Origin: an uncultured Clostridia bacterium
GTDB lineage: Bacteria > Bacillota > Clostridia > TANB77 > CAG-508
Length of the DNA stretch: 35,333 nt
NCBI GenBank assembly: GCA_947630255.1
Contig: CANRGU010000002.1
Coordinates: 1-35,333 of the forward strand
Direction: 5' to 3'
The notes under the pieces were generated by a model that searched no databases, was not told where the DNA came from, and was given only the letters and a program-made list of their open reading frames with translations. How positions within the stretch are numbered: position 1 is the stretch's first letter; every line of letters starts with the position of its first letter. Both the position numbers and the translations under genes were made by a program. Positions 27,906 through 35,333 of this stretch are shown here, piece after piece.

Positions 27906-29760
27906 ATGGATAAAATATTAGACAAAGTAAATAATCCAGAAGATTTAAAAAAATTGAATATAGAAGAAAAACAAGAATTAGCAAAAGAAATTAGAGAATA
28001 TTTATTAGAAACAGTTTCGAGAAATGGTGGACATTTAGCATCTAACTTAGGTGTAGTAGAACTTACTATTGCTATTCACAGTGTATTCAATTCTCAAGAA
28101 GACAAAATAGTATGGGATGTAGGCCATCAGTCTTATGTGCATAAAATATTAACAGGTAGAAAAGAACAGATGAAAACTTTAAGAAAATTAGGAGGAATTT
28201 CTGGATTTCCAAAAACTTCTGAATCGGAATATGATAGCTTTGATACGGGACATAGCAGTACATCAATATCTGTTGCTTTAGGTATGGCAAGAGCTAGGGA
28301 CTTATTAAATAAAGATAATAGAGTTATAGCAGTAATAGGAGACGGTTCACTTACTGGTGGAATGGCAATGGAAGCATTAAATGATGCAGGAAGCAGTAAA
28401 ACAAATATTACGGTTATACTAAACGATAATGAAATGAGCATATCTAAAAATGTAGGAGGAATTCCAGCACTACTTACAAAAATACGACTTAAAAAAACTT
28501 ATAAAAGATCTAATAATTGTATAAAAAGATTTTTTAATAAAGTACCTATTATAGGAAAACCAATTGTAAATTGTGCTCATGTAATTAAAAAAAGTATAAA
28601 ACAAGCAGTTATTCCAAATATGTATTTTGAAGATATAGGATTTACATATCTAGGACCAGTTGATGGACATAATATACAAGAATTAGAAAATATTTTAAAT
28701 AAAAGTCAAAATATAGAAGGACCAATAGTAATTCATGTTATAACCAAAAAGGGAAAAGGCTATGAGATAGCTGAGAATAATCCAGATAAGTTTCACGGAA
28801 TATCTAGTTTTTATATAGAAACAGGAGAAACTAAAAAAGCAAAAGAAAAAGATTATTCACAGCAATTTGGTGAAAAGCTTGTAAGCCTAGCAGAAAAGGA
28901 CAAAAAAATTGTTGCTATAACAGCTGCAATGAAAGATGGAACTGGATTAAAAGAATTTGCAAATAAATTTCCAGACAGATTTTTTGATGTAGGAATTGCA
29001 GAACAACATGCAGTACGGATTAATTGCGGGAATGGCATCAGCAGGACTTAAACCTGTATTTGCTGTCTACTCATCATTTTTACAAAGAGGGTACGACCAG
29101 TTAATACACGATATTGCGATTCAAAATTTGCCTGTAACGATTGCAATAGATAGAGCAGGAATAGTAGGAAATGATGGTGAAACGCATCAAGGTTTGTTTG
29201 ATTTGGCATTCTTATCATCAATACCTAATTTTGTAATTATGGCTCCAAAGAATTTTGAAGAACTTAATAAGATGTTAGAATTTTCAATAAATACAAAAAA
29301 ACCAACTGCAATAAGATATCCAAGAGGTGGAGAAGGAAATATTAAATTTGATAAATGTGAAGATATAACTTTAGGTAAAGCAGAAATAATAAAAGAAGGA
29401 ACAGACATAACAATTATAGCCATTGGAAAAATGGTTGAAAGGGCAGTAGAAGTATCAGAAATATTAAAAGAAAATTGTATAAATGCAGAAATAATAAATG
29501 CAAGATTTTTAAAACCATTAGATAATAATACAATATTAGAATCCATAAGAAAAACTAAAAAAGTAGTTACATTAGAAGATGGATTAATAAAAGGAGGTTT
29601 AGGAACAGCTGTAATCGAAGCAATAAATAATAGTGATATTAAGGATGCTAAAGTAAAAGCATTTGGATATGATGATTGCTTCATAAAGCATGGAACAGTA
29701 GAAGAATTAGAAAATAAATATAAATTAGACGCCGAAAGCATTGCTAATGCTATAACATAA
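27906..29760 (+). CDS. dxs: 1-deoxy-D-xylulose-5-phosphate synthase, one +1 CGGN frameshift
   Basis: Thiamine-diphosphate enzyme that condenses pyruvate and glyceraldehyde 3-phosphate, the first step of the MEP isoprenoid pathway and of thiamine and pyridoxal precursor synthesis. Thiamine-binding motif: IGDGSLTGGMAMEALNDAG with ILNDNEMSIS. GGHLASNLGVVELTIA and DVGHQSYVHKILTGR mark the N-terminal domain. The zero frame ends at 29051; skipping C29016 (GTA-C-GGA-TTA) gives IAEQHAVGLIAGMASAG, the most conserved part of the pyrimidine-binding domain. The C-terminal transketolase domain follows (NARFLKPLDNNTI). The joined product is 617 residues, the normal length. AGAGGTGG lies 6 nt before the ATG. 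The isoprenoid made here feeds the undecaprenyl carrier that UppP recycles. Confidence 0.95.
29016..29019 (+). other. CGGN +1 recoding site 12 (Dxs Gly371)
   Basis: GTA-CGG-ATT must be read GTA-(C)GGA-TTA, giving AEQHAVGLIAGMA, an active-site motif. Confidence 0.96.
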
Positions 29761-29764
29761 TAAT

Positions 29765-29793
29765 TTTACAAAGAATCTAACATATGGTATAAT
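29765..29793 (+). promoter_or_regulatory. SigA-type promoter of HD phosphohydrolase gene
   Basis: TTTACA (29765-29770), 17 nt, TATAAT (29788-29793), 35 nt before the start at 29828. Confidence 0.6.
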
Positions 29794-29827
29794 GAAAGTG
29801 ATTATTATTGTATATAAGGAGTAATTT

Positions 29828-31864
29828 ATGAAGAAAAGTTATAATGATTTATGTGAAGTAATTGCTAATATATATAAAGAAATGGGTTATTCTGATAAAG
29901 CACTATATGAATACAAAGATCCAGATGAAAATATATTAGATTATGATGGATATTCAAAATATGCAAAAACTTTTAATTTAAGTAAAAATGACTTATTAAC
30001 AATAATGAAAGTAATAACTGTGTCAGCAGCTTATCAAAGAGCTTCTCAGAAATCGATGATGGCTACAAAATCTAGTACAGTAATTCCACCAGAAGATACA
30101 AAGGAATTAAAACAAATATTTAAAGATTCAGAAGCTTTAATACAAACAAGGCAAACACATGAAAGAGAAGTTGCAGATATTGCGAAAATAATTTCTAATG
30201 GATTAGGATTAAATGGAGATATTTCATATTTAATAGGTTTGTTGCATGATGTGGGACATACATGGAATGGACATACAGGAGAAAGAATATTATCTTCAAT
30301 AGGGAGATTAAATGACTGTGGTTATATAGTTCATAATGCTATGGGAGCATATATATTAGAAAGAGAAAATATTATTGAAAGAGCAATTAAACAAGTAAAA
30401 CAATTTAATCCAAAAGTAAAAGAATCAGAAATTAAAGATTTAATGAGATATATAATTGATGGAATTGTATCGCATAACGGTGAAGGAGTTGTTGGAAAAA
30501 TTGTTCCAGAAGATAAAACAACAGAAAAAATGACTGAAGAAATTAGAAAATGTTTTACTGAAAAAGGATATGATAGAAAAATAATGCCAGCAACAATGGA
30601 AGGTGCAGTTATTAGATATGCAGATATAATTGCATATACGCGTTCTGATATATTAGATGGTTTTAGATTAAAAGATAGAAATGGAAGAAAAATATTAGAA
30701 AATTTTGATGATAAATATTTTTCAATTATAGGAACATGTTTAGCTAGAAAAAATAATTTTAAACCATTACTTGAATTAGAGAATAAGCTTTTATTAGAAA
30801 TGTACGGATTATCAAAAAGAATAAACAGCATGACATCTACAGAAGAAAGATTCCTAAAGCCAGAAGAAAGAATAGAATTAGAAAGAACAAAAAAGGAAAG
30901 AGAATTTATAGAAGCAGAGTATAAAAAATTAGAAAAATATAAAATACATTATGCAAAAGCATATTTTAATTCAATAAGTCCAAAAAGCGAGGCAAAAACA
31001 GAAATTACAGAAATGATGCAAAATGAGTTTATAAAAGATTTAATTGAAGCAAGTAGAGATAAGGGATATATTACAATGTCGCCATTAATGAGAAAAACAC
31101 TTTTTGCATTGAGAGACTTAAATGTTAGAACAATAGTGCCATATACAAGAAGGGCATTTGAAACTAAAGATTTACCTATTGCTGCAAACGATTTAGTAAG
31201 TTCTTATGCAGATATATTAGTAAAAACAGGTATAGCATATAGTTTTTTACCAGAAGAGGTTAAGGCAAATATAAAACCATATAACACAGAGAAAGAGCAA
31301 GAAGAAGCAAGATTACAAATAGAAAACGATGAAAAGAGAACTTATGAAATAAAATTATGTCATTATTATACCAGACAAGAAAAGAATAAATTAAAATATA
31401 TGTATAAAAATTCTATGGAGGCAATGAAAGACATTACGGAGCACGATATAAATATTGCAATAGGCGAGGAAACATATGATGGTGAATTAAGAGAAATTTA
31501 TGAAATTAACAAAATTAATCCAATAAAAAGAAAAATTTCTGAGATGGGAAAAACATCAGAAACAATGACACCAGAGGATAAAGAAAAATTATTACAGCAA
31601 ATAATGAAAGAAAAACAAAAAGATATAGAGAGAATGATCGCAACTAAAATGGCTATTGAATATATTGGAGGAATGACAGATAATACTATCCTATCAGTTC
31701 TGATAGAGAAAAACCTTATATCAAAAAAACAATTAGTTGAAGGATATGGAAGACCAGGAACAGAAACACAAGATACAGGATTAGAAAATCTTAAAAAAAT
31801 ATTTGCCAAAAATGAAGAAATGATATATCCAGACGACATGAGCGATAATGAAATAAGTTTATAA
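29828..31864 (+). CDS. HD-domain phosphohydrolase (dGTPase-like)
   Basis: 678 residues. The HD metal site is read as QTRQTHEREVADIAKII followed by LIGLLHDVGHTWNGHTGE and later IVSHNGEG, the pattern of deoxynucleoside triphosphate triphosphohydrolases (dGTPase/SAMHD1-like). Another Asp ligand is in VIRYADIIAYTRSDI. The C-terminal ~350 residues are helical and charged and not typical of short dGTPases. It has its own promoter, an AAGGAG site and a terminator, so it is monocistronic. Substrate is not determinable from sequence. Confidence 0.82.
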   Translation: MKKSYNDLCEVIANIYKEMGYSDKALYEYKDPDENILDYDGYSKYAKTFNLSKNDLLTIMKVITVSAAYQRASQKSMMATKSSTVIPPEDTKELKQIFKDSEALIQTRQTHEREVADIAKIISNGLGLNGDISYLIGLLHDVGHTWNGHTGERILSSIGRLNDCGYIVHNAMGAYILERENIIERAIKQVKQFNPKVKESEIKDLMRYIIDGIVSHNGEGVVGKIVPEDKTTEKMTEEIRKCFTEKGYDRKIMPATMEGAVIRYADIIAYTRSDILDGFRLKDRNGRKILENFDDKYFSIIGTCLARKNNFKPLLELENKLLLEMYGLSKRINSMTSTEERFLKPEERIELERTKKEREFIEAEYKKLEKYKIHYAKAYFNSISPKSEAKTEITEMMQNEFIKDLIEASRDKGYITMSPLMRKTLFALRDLNVRTIVPYTRRAFETKDLPIAANDLVSSYADILVKTGIAYSFLPEEVKANIKPYNTEKEQEEARLQIENDEKRTYEIKLCHYYTRQEKNKLKYMYKNSMEAMKDITEHDINIAIGEETYDGELREIYEINKINPIKRKISEMGKTSETMTPEDKEKLLQQIMKEKQKDIERMIATKMAIEYIGGMTDNTILSVLIEKNLISKKQLVEGYGRPGTETQDTGLENLKKIFAKNEEMIYPDDMSDNEISL

Positions 31865-31865
31865 A

Positions 31866-31909
31866 AATAAAAGGAATATAGATTTTAATTCAGCTATATT
31901 CCTTTTATT
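31866..31909 (+). terminator. Terminator of HD phosphohydrolase gene
   Basis: A perfect 16-bp stem AATAAAAGGAATATAG / CTATATTCCTTTTATT with a 12-nt loop. Confidence 0.85.
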
Positions 31910-32034
31910 ATGCTCATCAAATATTGTAATAAACATAAAAAGATGATATAATTATAATAATATTCATTATACTGTCTTCCTGCGGGCATCTATTAGAGCT
32001 AGCATGAGACAAATAATTTTAGGAGGATATGAAT

Positions 32035-33185
32035 ATGAAAATTGAAAATTTGACGGTTGCATTAGATTCTGTTAATGAAATGTTTAAGCGGTTAAATAAT
32101 CTTCGGAGGTGGACAAATTTTATTACAGAAGGCAAGTATGATGAAATATCAAAACAGGCATTAAACTGTTCGATATGTTATATACTTGCAAACAAAGCAG
32201 AAAGAGGAGGCATTGCTATCCAATGGGAAAGATTTCCTAAAATAGCCATTTATCGTGCATTTCAAAAGGCATATGTTAATTATGATACTCCAGAACATAT
32301 ACTAAAAGAAATTTGCGATTTAGGACATATCTCTTATGAAAAAGTTTTTGGAGATATCACGGTAGAAATGATTAAAGAACTGACAAATGAGACATTTGCT
32401 AATTGGGTTAAGGAAGGCTGTGGAACTACAGAAGAAAGGATTTATAAAGCAGCAACGTGTATTGCTACCTTCTTAGAACTAACAGAAATACAGGTAAATG
32501 TAAATGGTGATTATGGAGCTAAGTATGAGCAAATAATCAAGAATATGACTAAATACTACGATATTCCTGGCTTTTGCCAAATATCAGAAACTAAAAGTAG
32601 TTGCTTCAAACTATTTAATGCTATTTCTAAATTAAGAAACAGGAATAGATGGGCTGCATATTCATATAGCATTGATTGCTCAGTTCTTGGTCATCTGTTT
32701 GACACAGCTGTATTTGCTTACCTTATTGCACTTGATAAAGGAGAGACGGAGAAAACTGCAACAAAATGTTTCTTCATGGGAATATTTCATGATGTTCCAG
32801 AAACATTTACAACTGATATTCCTTCACCTATAAAGGATAAAATCCCTGGTTTCAGAAAGCTTACGGAACAATATGAAATGCAAATGATGGAAAAGCACGT
32901 TTACTCTCATGTACCAGCTAAGTTGCAGATGATTTAAGAAGAGTTATGTTCGAAGACGAAAAAAATTCTGAATTAAAATGCTTGATGAAAGGTGCAGATT
33001 ATATTTCAGCTCTTTCAGAAATTTGTCGCCAGATGGAAGCTGGAACAAAGGATAAGTCATTTTTTAAAGCAGTAGAGCTTCATAGAGATAAACTGTTTTA
33101 TTCAGATAATGTAGAAATCACACCAGACATAGCAAAATTTGTCGAAAGATTGGCTAGCTTTGCTAACAGTCTAAACCCGTATTAA
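32035..33185 (+). pseudogene. YfbR-like HD nucleotidase, foreign-looking, broken by a one-base loss
   Basis: The frame from ATG 32035 (AGGAGG 8 nt upstream) runs to a stop at 32937; the rest continues in the -1 frame to 33185. The break is at about 32925: one missing G in TTG-GCA would join VPAKL to ADDLRRVMFEDE. The HD motif is FHDVPETFTTDIPSPIKD, as in YfbR-type 5'-nucleotidases. Codon use is richer in GC, with CGT, CGC and CTG, and the gene holds the only two in-phase CGG codons that look like arginine (32089 and 32104, in MFKRLNNLRRW). Reading the first one as +1 glycine would give a stop at once. It is probably a recently acquired, decaying gene. Confidence 0.75.
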
Positions 33186-33198
33186 ATTTTTAATTTTA

Positions 33199-33232
33199 GG
33201 CTACGCGATTATTAACCGCGTGGTCTTTTTTT
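33199..33232 (+). terminator. Terminator after the broken HD gene
   Basis: CTACGCG (33201-33207) pairs with CGCGTGG (33217-33223); T-run follows. Confidence 0.85.
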
Positions 33233-33335
33233 AATTAAATTTTTATATTGTATAAACTATTGATTTTTTTCATAAAATATAATAAAATATATAAGACTTT
33301 GAATAAAAATAATAAAATAGGAAAGAGGTAATAAT

Positions 33336-33905
33336 ATGGCAGAAGTATATATGGCAGGAGACGTAAGGAATGGAACAACATTTGAACTTGATGGAGCAGT
33401 ATTTAAAGTAGTTGAATTTCAACACGTAAAACCAGGAAAAGGAGCCGCTTTTGTTAGAACAAAACTAAAAAATGTAATAACAGGAGCAGTATTAGAAAGA
33501 ACATTTAATCCATCAGAAAAATTACAAGGAGCAGAAATAGAAAAGAAAGAAATGCAATATCTATATAATGATGGAGAACTATATTATTTTATGGATAATG
33601 AAACATATGATCAAATTCCACTTAATAAAGCAGATTTAGGAGATACTTTAAAATATTTAAAAGAAAATATGAATGTAAAAATATTATCTTTTAAAGGAAA
33701 TGTATTTGCAGTAGAACCACCTATATTTGTAGAATTGGAAGTTACATATACTGAACCAGGATTTGCTGGAAACACAGCAGGAGCAGGACAAACAAAACCA
33801 GCAGAATTAGAAACAGGTTATTCAATAAATGTTCCTTTATTTGTAAATACAGGTGATGTAATTAGAATAGATACAAGAACTGGCGAATATATGGAAAGAA
33901 TTTAA
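33336..33905 (+). CDS. efp: Elongation factor P, slightly extended
   Basis: Binds the ribosome between P and E sites and relieves stalling at proline runs. The three-domain structure is present: KOW-like N-domain with the loop HVKPGKGAAFVRTKLKN, where Lys of PGKGAA is the usual modification site, the OB domain, and the C-terminal VNTGDVIRIDTRTGEYMERI. Length is 189 residues, near the normal 185-188. GAAAGAGG lies before the start. It has no in-phase CGG. Its presence is not by itself evidence for a role in the CGGN recoding. Confidence 0.96.
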   Translation: MAEVYMAGDVRNGTTFELDGAVFKVVEFQHVKPGKGAAFVRTKLKNVITGAVLERTFNPSEKLQGAEIEKKEMQYLYNDGELYYFMDNETYDQIPLNKADLGDTLKYLKENMNVKILSFKGNVFAVEPPIFVELEVTYTEPGFAGNTAGAGQTKPAELETGYSINVPLFVNTGDVIRIDTRTGEYMERI

Positions 33906-33926
33906 GGTTAAGGAAGGTTTAAGCCA

Positions 33927-34379
33927 ATGTCTAATTTAAATATTAAATTTAAAAAAATTTTAGAAGATTTAGAACAAAATATACAAAATAAAGACGATTT
34001 AGAGTATATAAAAGTTCAGATATTTAATCTATACAATTTATTTTTTGATGAAATAAATAGAATAGAGAACATGACAGCATCAAGAATGGAAACAATAGCA
34101 GGAACTCAAGCAATATTACAAGAAAGAGTAGAAGCTCTTGAAAACGAAATAAAATCAATGGAAAAAGAATTATATGTTGATGAAGATAGTGATTTTTCAA
34201 TTACATGTCCATATTGCAACAATGAATTTATAGTTGAATCTGAAGAATTAAAAGACGAAATAGAATGCCCAGAGTGTAATAATATAATAGAACTAGACTG
34301 GGGAGACGAATGTGATGAACATGATGGATGTTCAAATGATTGCTCTCATTGTCATCATGATGAAGAAGATGACATGTAA
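33927..34379 (+). CDS. CD1247-type protein with C-terminal zinc ribbon
   Basis: 150 residues. The N-terminal ~90 residues are helical with a coiled-coil (AILQERVEALENEIKSMEKE). A zinc ribbon follows with CPYC and CPEC pairs at about residues 92 and 113. The end is Cys/His/Asp/Glu-rich (CSNDCSHCHHDEED) and could bind a further metal. The N-terminal part resembles the CD1247 family of Clostridia. The function is unknown. It lies 21 nt after efp, with AAGGAAGG upstream, and is followed by a hairpin terminator. Confidence 0.75.
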   Translation: MSNLNIKFKKILEDLEQNIQNKDDLEYIKVQIFNLYNLFFDEINRIENMTASRMETIAGTQAILQERVEALENEIKSMEKELYVDEDSDFSITCPYCNNEFIVESEELKDEIECPECNNIIELDWGDECDEHDGCSNDCSHCHHDEEDDM

Positions 34380-34384
34380 TAAAT

Positions 34385-34988
34385 TTAATAATAATTTAAA
34401 GGGTTGACGGCTTTGCCGTCAACTTTTATGCTTAAATGAAGATGTGGACCAGTGGTATTACCGATTTGTAGGATTACCATTTGAATCTTTATATGGATTA
34501 TTAGGAACTCCATATACATTTTTAGGTCCGACTTTAGCAACAATTTCTCCTTGATTTATATATTGACCTTTATAAACAATAAAATTAGGAGAAACATGAG
34601 AATATGATGAAGCTATATTTCCATTAGTAATAGTAACAGTAAAACCATTTGCACCATTAAATCCGACAAAAGTAACTGTGCCTGAAAAAATAGCAATAAT
34701 ATTTGTTCCCATAGGAGCGCCAATATCTGTACCATAATGAAACGAAGATTTACCTGTTGTTGGAGATTTTCTTGCGCCAAAATTAGAAGTTATAGTTGTA
34801 TATCCAGGCGTAGGCCAAACAAAACCAGAAGAGCTTATTTCAAAAGAATTATTATAATCATTATCTGGAATATAACTTGCAACATATCCATATTCTGATA
34901 AAAAGGGAATAAACAAGCATAAAGAAAAAATGAGCACAAAAATAAAACACACAATTAACGAAGTAAATGAAAAAGATTTAAAAAACAT
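34385..34988 (-). CDS. M23 family metallopeptidase, one +1 CGGN frameshift
   Basis: Exported peptidase that cleaves peptidoglycan cross-bridges or stem peptides. An N-terminal hydrophobic signal or anchor (residues 9-30) precedes a short linker. The catalytic domain has the zinc motif HYGTD within SSFHYGTDIGAPMGT, and the segment SYSHVSPNF. The zero frame stops at 34458 directly after AAT-CGG. Skipping one base (the G at 34463 on the plus strand) gives NGNTTGPHLHLSIKVDGKAV, which supplies the HxH motif with the last zinc ligand; without it the enzyme would be inactive. The joined length is 200 residues. The ribosome binding site GGAGG lies 6 nt upstream. Convergent with the zinc-ribbon gene. 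Confidence 0.92.
34398..34428. terminator. Terminator hairpin inside the M23 3' end
   Basis: GTTGACGGC (34403-34411) pairs with GCCGTCAAC (34415-34423) around TTT; a T-run follows on the plus strand and an A-run precedes it. It ends the plus-strand zinc-ribbon gene while coding for KVDGKAVN in the convergent M23 gene. Confidence 0.85.
34460..34463 (-). other. CGGN +1 recoding site 13 (M23 Gly176, minus strand)
   Basis: On the minus strand AAT-CGG-TAA must be read AAT-(C)GGT-AAT. The zero frame stops right after CGG; the +1 frame provides the HLH zinc motif. Confidence 0.95.
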
Positions 34989-35110
34989 AAGACCTCCAAA
35001 AGAAATAAGTTAAGAGTTAACACATAAGAATTATAAAATACTTTTTGATTTTAAAATTTATATAGATTAAATAGTAAAAAATTAAAAACGACGAAAGTTG
35101 CATATTGTGA

Positions 35111-35185
35111 TGGCAGGGGTAGAAGGATTCGAACCCTCACAGGCGGTTTTGGAGACCGATGTGCTACCATTGACACTATACCCCT
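35111..35185 (-). tRNA. tRNA-Trp (CCA)
   Basis: Acceptor AGGGGTA/TACCCCT, anticodon loop CTCCAAA with anticodon CCA, T-loop GGTTCGAATCC, encoded CCA end. The outermost anticodon-stem pair (U27-C43) is a mismatch; otherwise it is standard. No tRNA-Gly or tRNA-Arg gene is in the window. Confidence 0.93.
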
Positions 35186-35333
35186 AAATTTAGTTACTTA
35201 ATTATATTAGCATATATTTTAAATATGCGCAAGAGAAAAATAAAAAATTATAAAACAAGTATGACTAGTAAGTGAAAATGTCCCAAAAAATTTTTGTATT
35301 TGTAAATAAAAATGTCCTAAATAAAGAAGTTAT
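35186..35333. other. AT-rich tail, possible mobile-element end
   Basis: No gene. Two copies of AAAATGTCC (near 35275 and 35313) recall the repeated ends of IS21-type elements; the motif AATGTCC also occurs at about 1313 beside the transposase remnant. The evidence is weak. Confidence 0.3.

Noticed and set aside
33336..33905. EF-P as the factor behind the CGGN shift
   Set aside because: It is an ordinary, universal factor for proline stalls; nothing in its sequence or position links it to glycine or CGG.
2904..34463. The 13 frame breaks as sequencing or assembly errors
   Set aside because: Random indels would vary in base, phase and context. All 13 are C insertions before an in-phase glycine on both strands, not in homopolymers, and other genes are error-free. 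If phases were equally likely the chance would be 3 to the power -13, though GG is enriched at glycine codons, so this overstates it. A systematic artefact remains testable with raw reads.
2904..34463. CGG reassigned to another amino acid (for example Gln or Trp)
   Set aside because: A simple reassignment keeps the zero frame. Here the zero frame loses homology and soon stops, while the +1 frame continues exactly.
2904..34463. Stop-codon readthrough or selenocysteine
   Set aside because: In several cases a stop follows CGG at once, but the sequence after the stop is homologous only in the +1 frame, and some sites have no nearby stop.
2904..34463. Removal of the C by RNA editing
   Set aside because: It cannot be excluded from DNA, but no guide-like or structural signal is common to the sites; decoding at the ribosome is simpler. 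cDNA reads would decide.
1..35333. CRISPR array, prophage or integrative element
   Set aside because: No regularly spaced repeats, no phage structural or integrase genes; only small IS and DUF1016 remnants at the left.

Overview
The window comes from an AT-rich, spore-forming, low-GC Gram-positive bacterium, most likely an uncultured gut-type Clostridia. The evidence is an A/T-dominated third codon position, dipicolinate synthase subunit A, SpoVG with a SigH-like promoter, DisA, the IreB-RuvX-DUF1292 cluster, and several prepilin-like proteins with a G-ITLIALIITII amino end.

Layout. (1) 1-3424 is accessory: two tandem prepilin-like genes with almost identical 5' ends and compositionally different 3' parts, flanking an IS21 transposase remnant and a DUF1016-like remnant. 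(2) 3602-7110: pyrophosphatase, a TPR protein, DpsA and UppP, ending in a hairpin shared with convergent murC. (3) 8700-13035: spoVG, then a membrane protein / CpaE-like protein / degenerate GGDEF operon. (4) 13078-19431: ireB-ruvX-DUF1292, rsmD, a coiled-coil protein, FtsK/SpoIIIE and a large coiled-coil protein. (5) 19481-27404: beta-CASP metallohydrolase, GH15 glucoamylase, RadA, DisA, a third prepilin-like protein and a membrane cyclophilin. (6) 27442-31909: tRNA-Val/Asp/Phe, dxs and an HD phosphohydrolase. (7) 32035-33185: a foreign-looking, broken YfbR-like HD gene. (8) 33336-35185: efp, a zinc-ribbon protein, an M23 peptidase and tRNA-Trp.

The main discovery is a recoding pattern. Eight genes (the prepilin-like gene at 2136, ftsK, the beta-CASP hydrolase, the GH15 gene, radA, disA, dxs and the M23 peptidase) are interrupted by 13 +1 frame breaks, and all 13 have one form. 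An extra C sits directly before a conserved in-phase glycine codon GGN, so the zero frame shows CGG and the protein continues perfectly if CGGN is read as one glycine. Twelve distinct codons precede the sites, both strands are involved, and no other local sequence is shared. Every remaining CGG trinucleotide in native genes (about 55 by eye) lies out of phase, so no native gene here uses CGG for arginine. The only in-phase CGG codons that look like arginine are two in the foreign HD gene at 32035, which would stop at once if the rule applied. I infer that CGG has no arginine decoding in this organism and that the ribosome, or a special tRNA-Gly, reads CGGN as glycine. It resembles AGG/CCC frameshift decoding in Perkinsus mitochondria; I know of no bacterial equivalent.

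All frame-joined genes below are given as single CDS with the skipped base stated. Domain assignments are from reading motifs; no database search was run.
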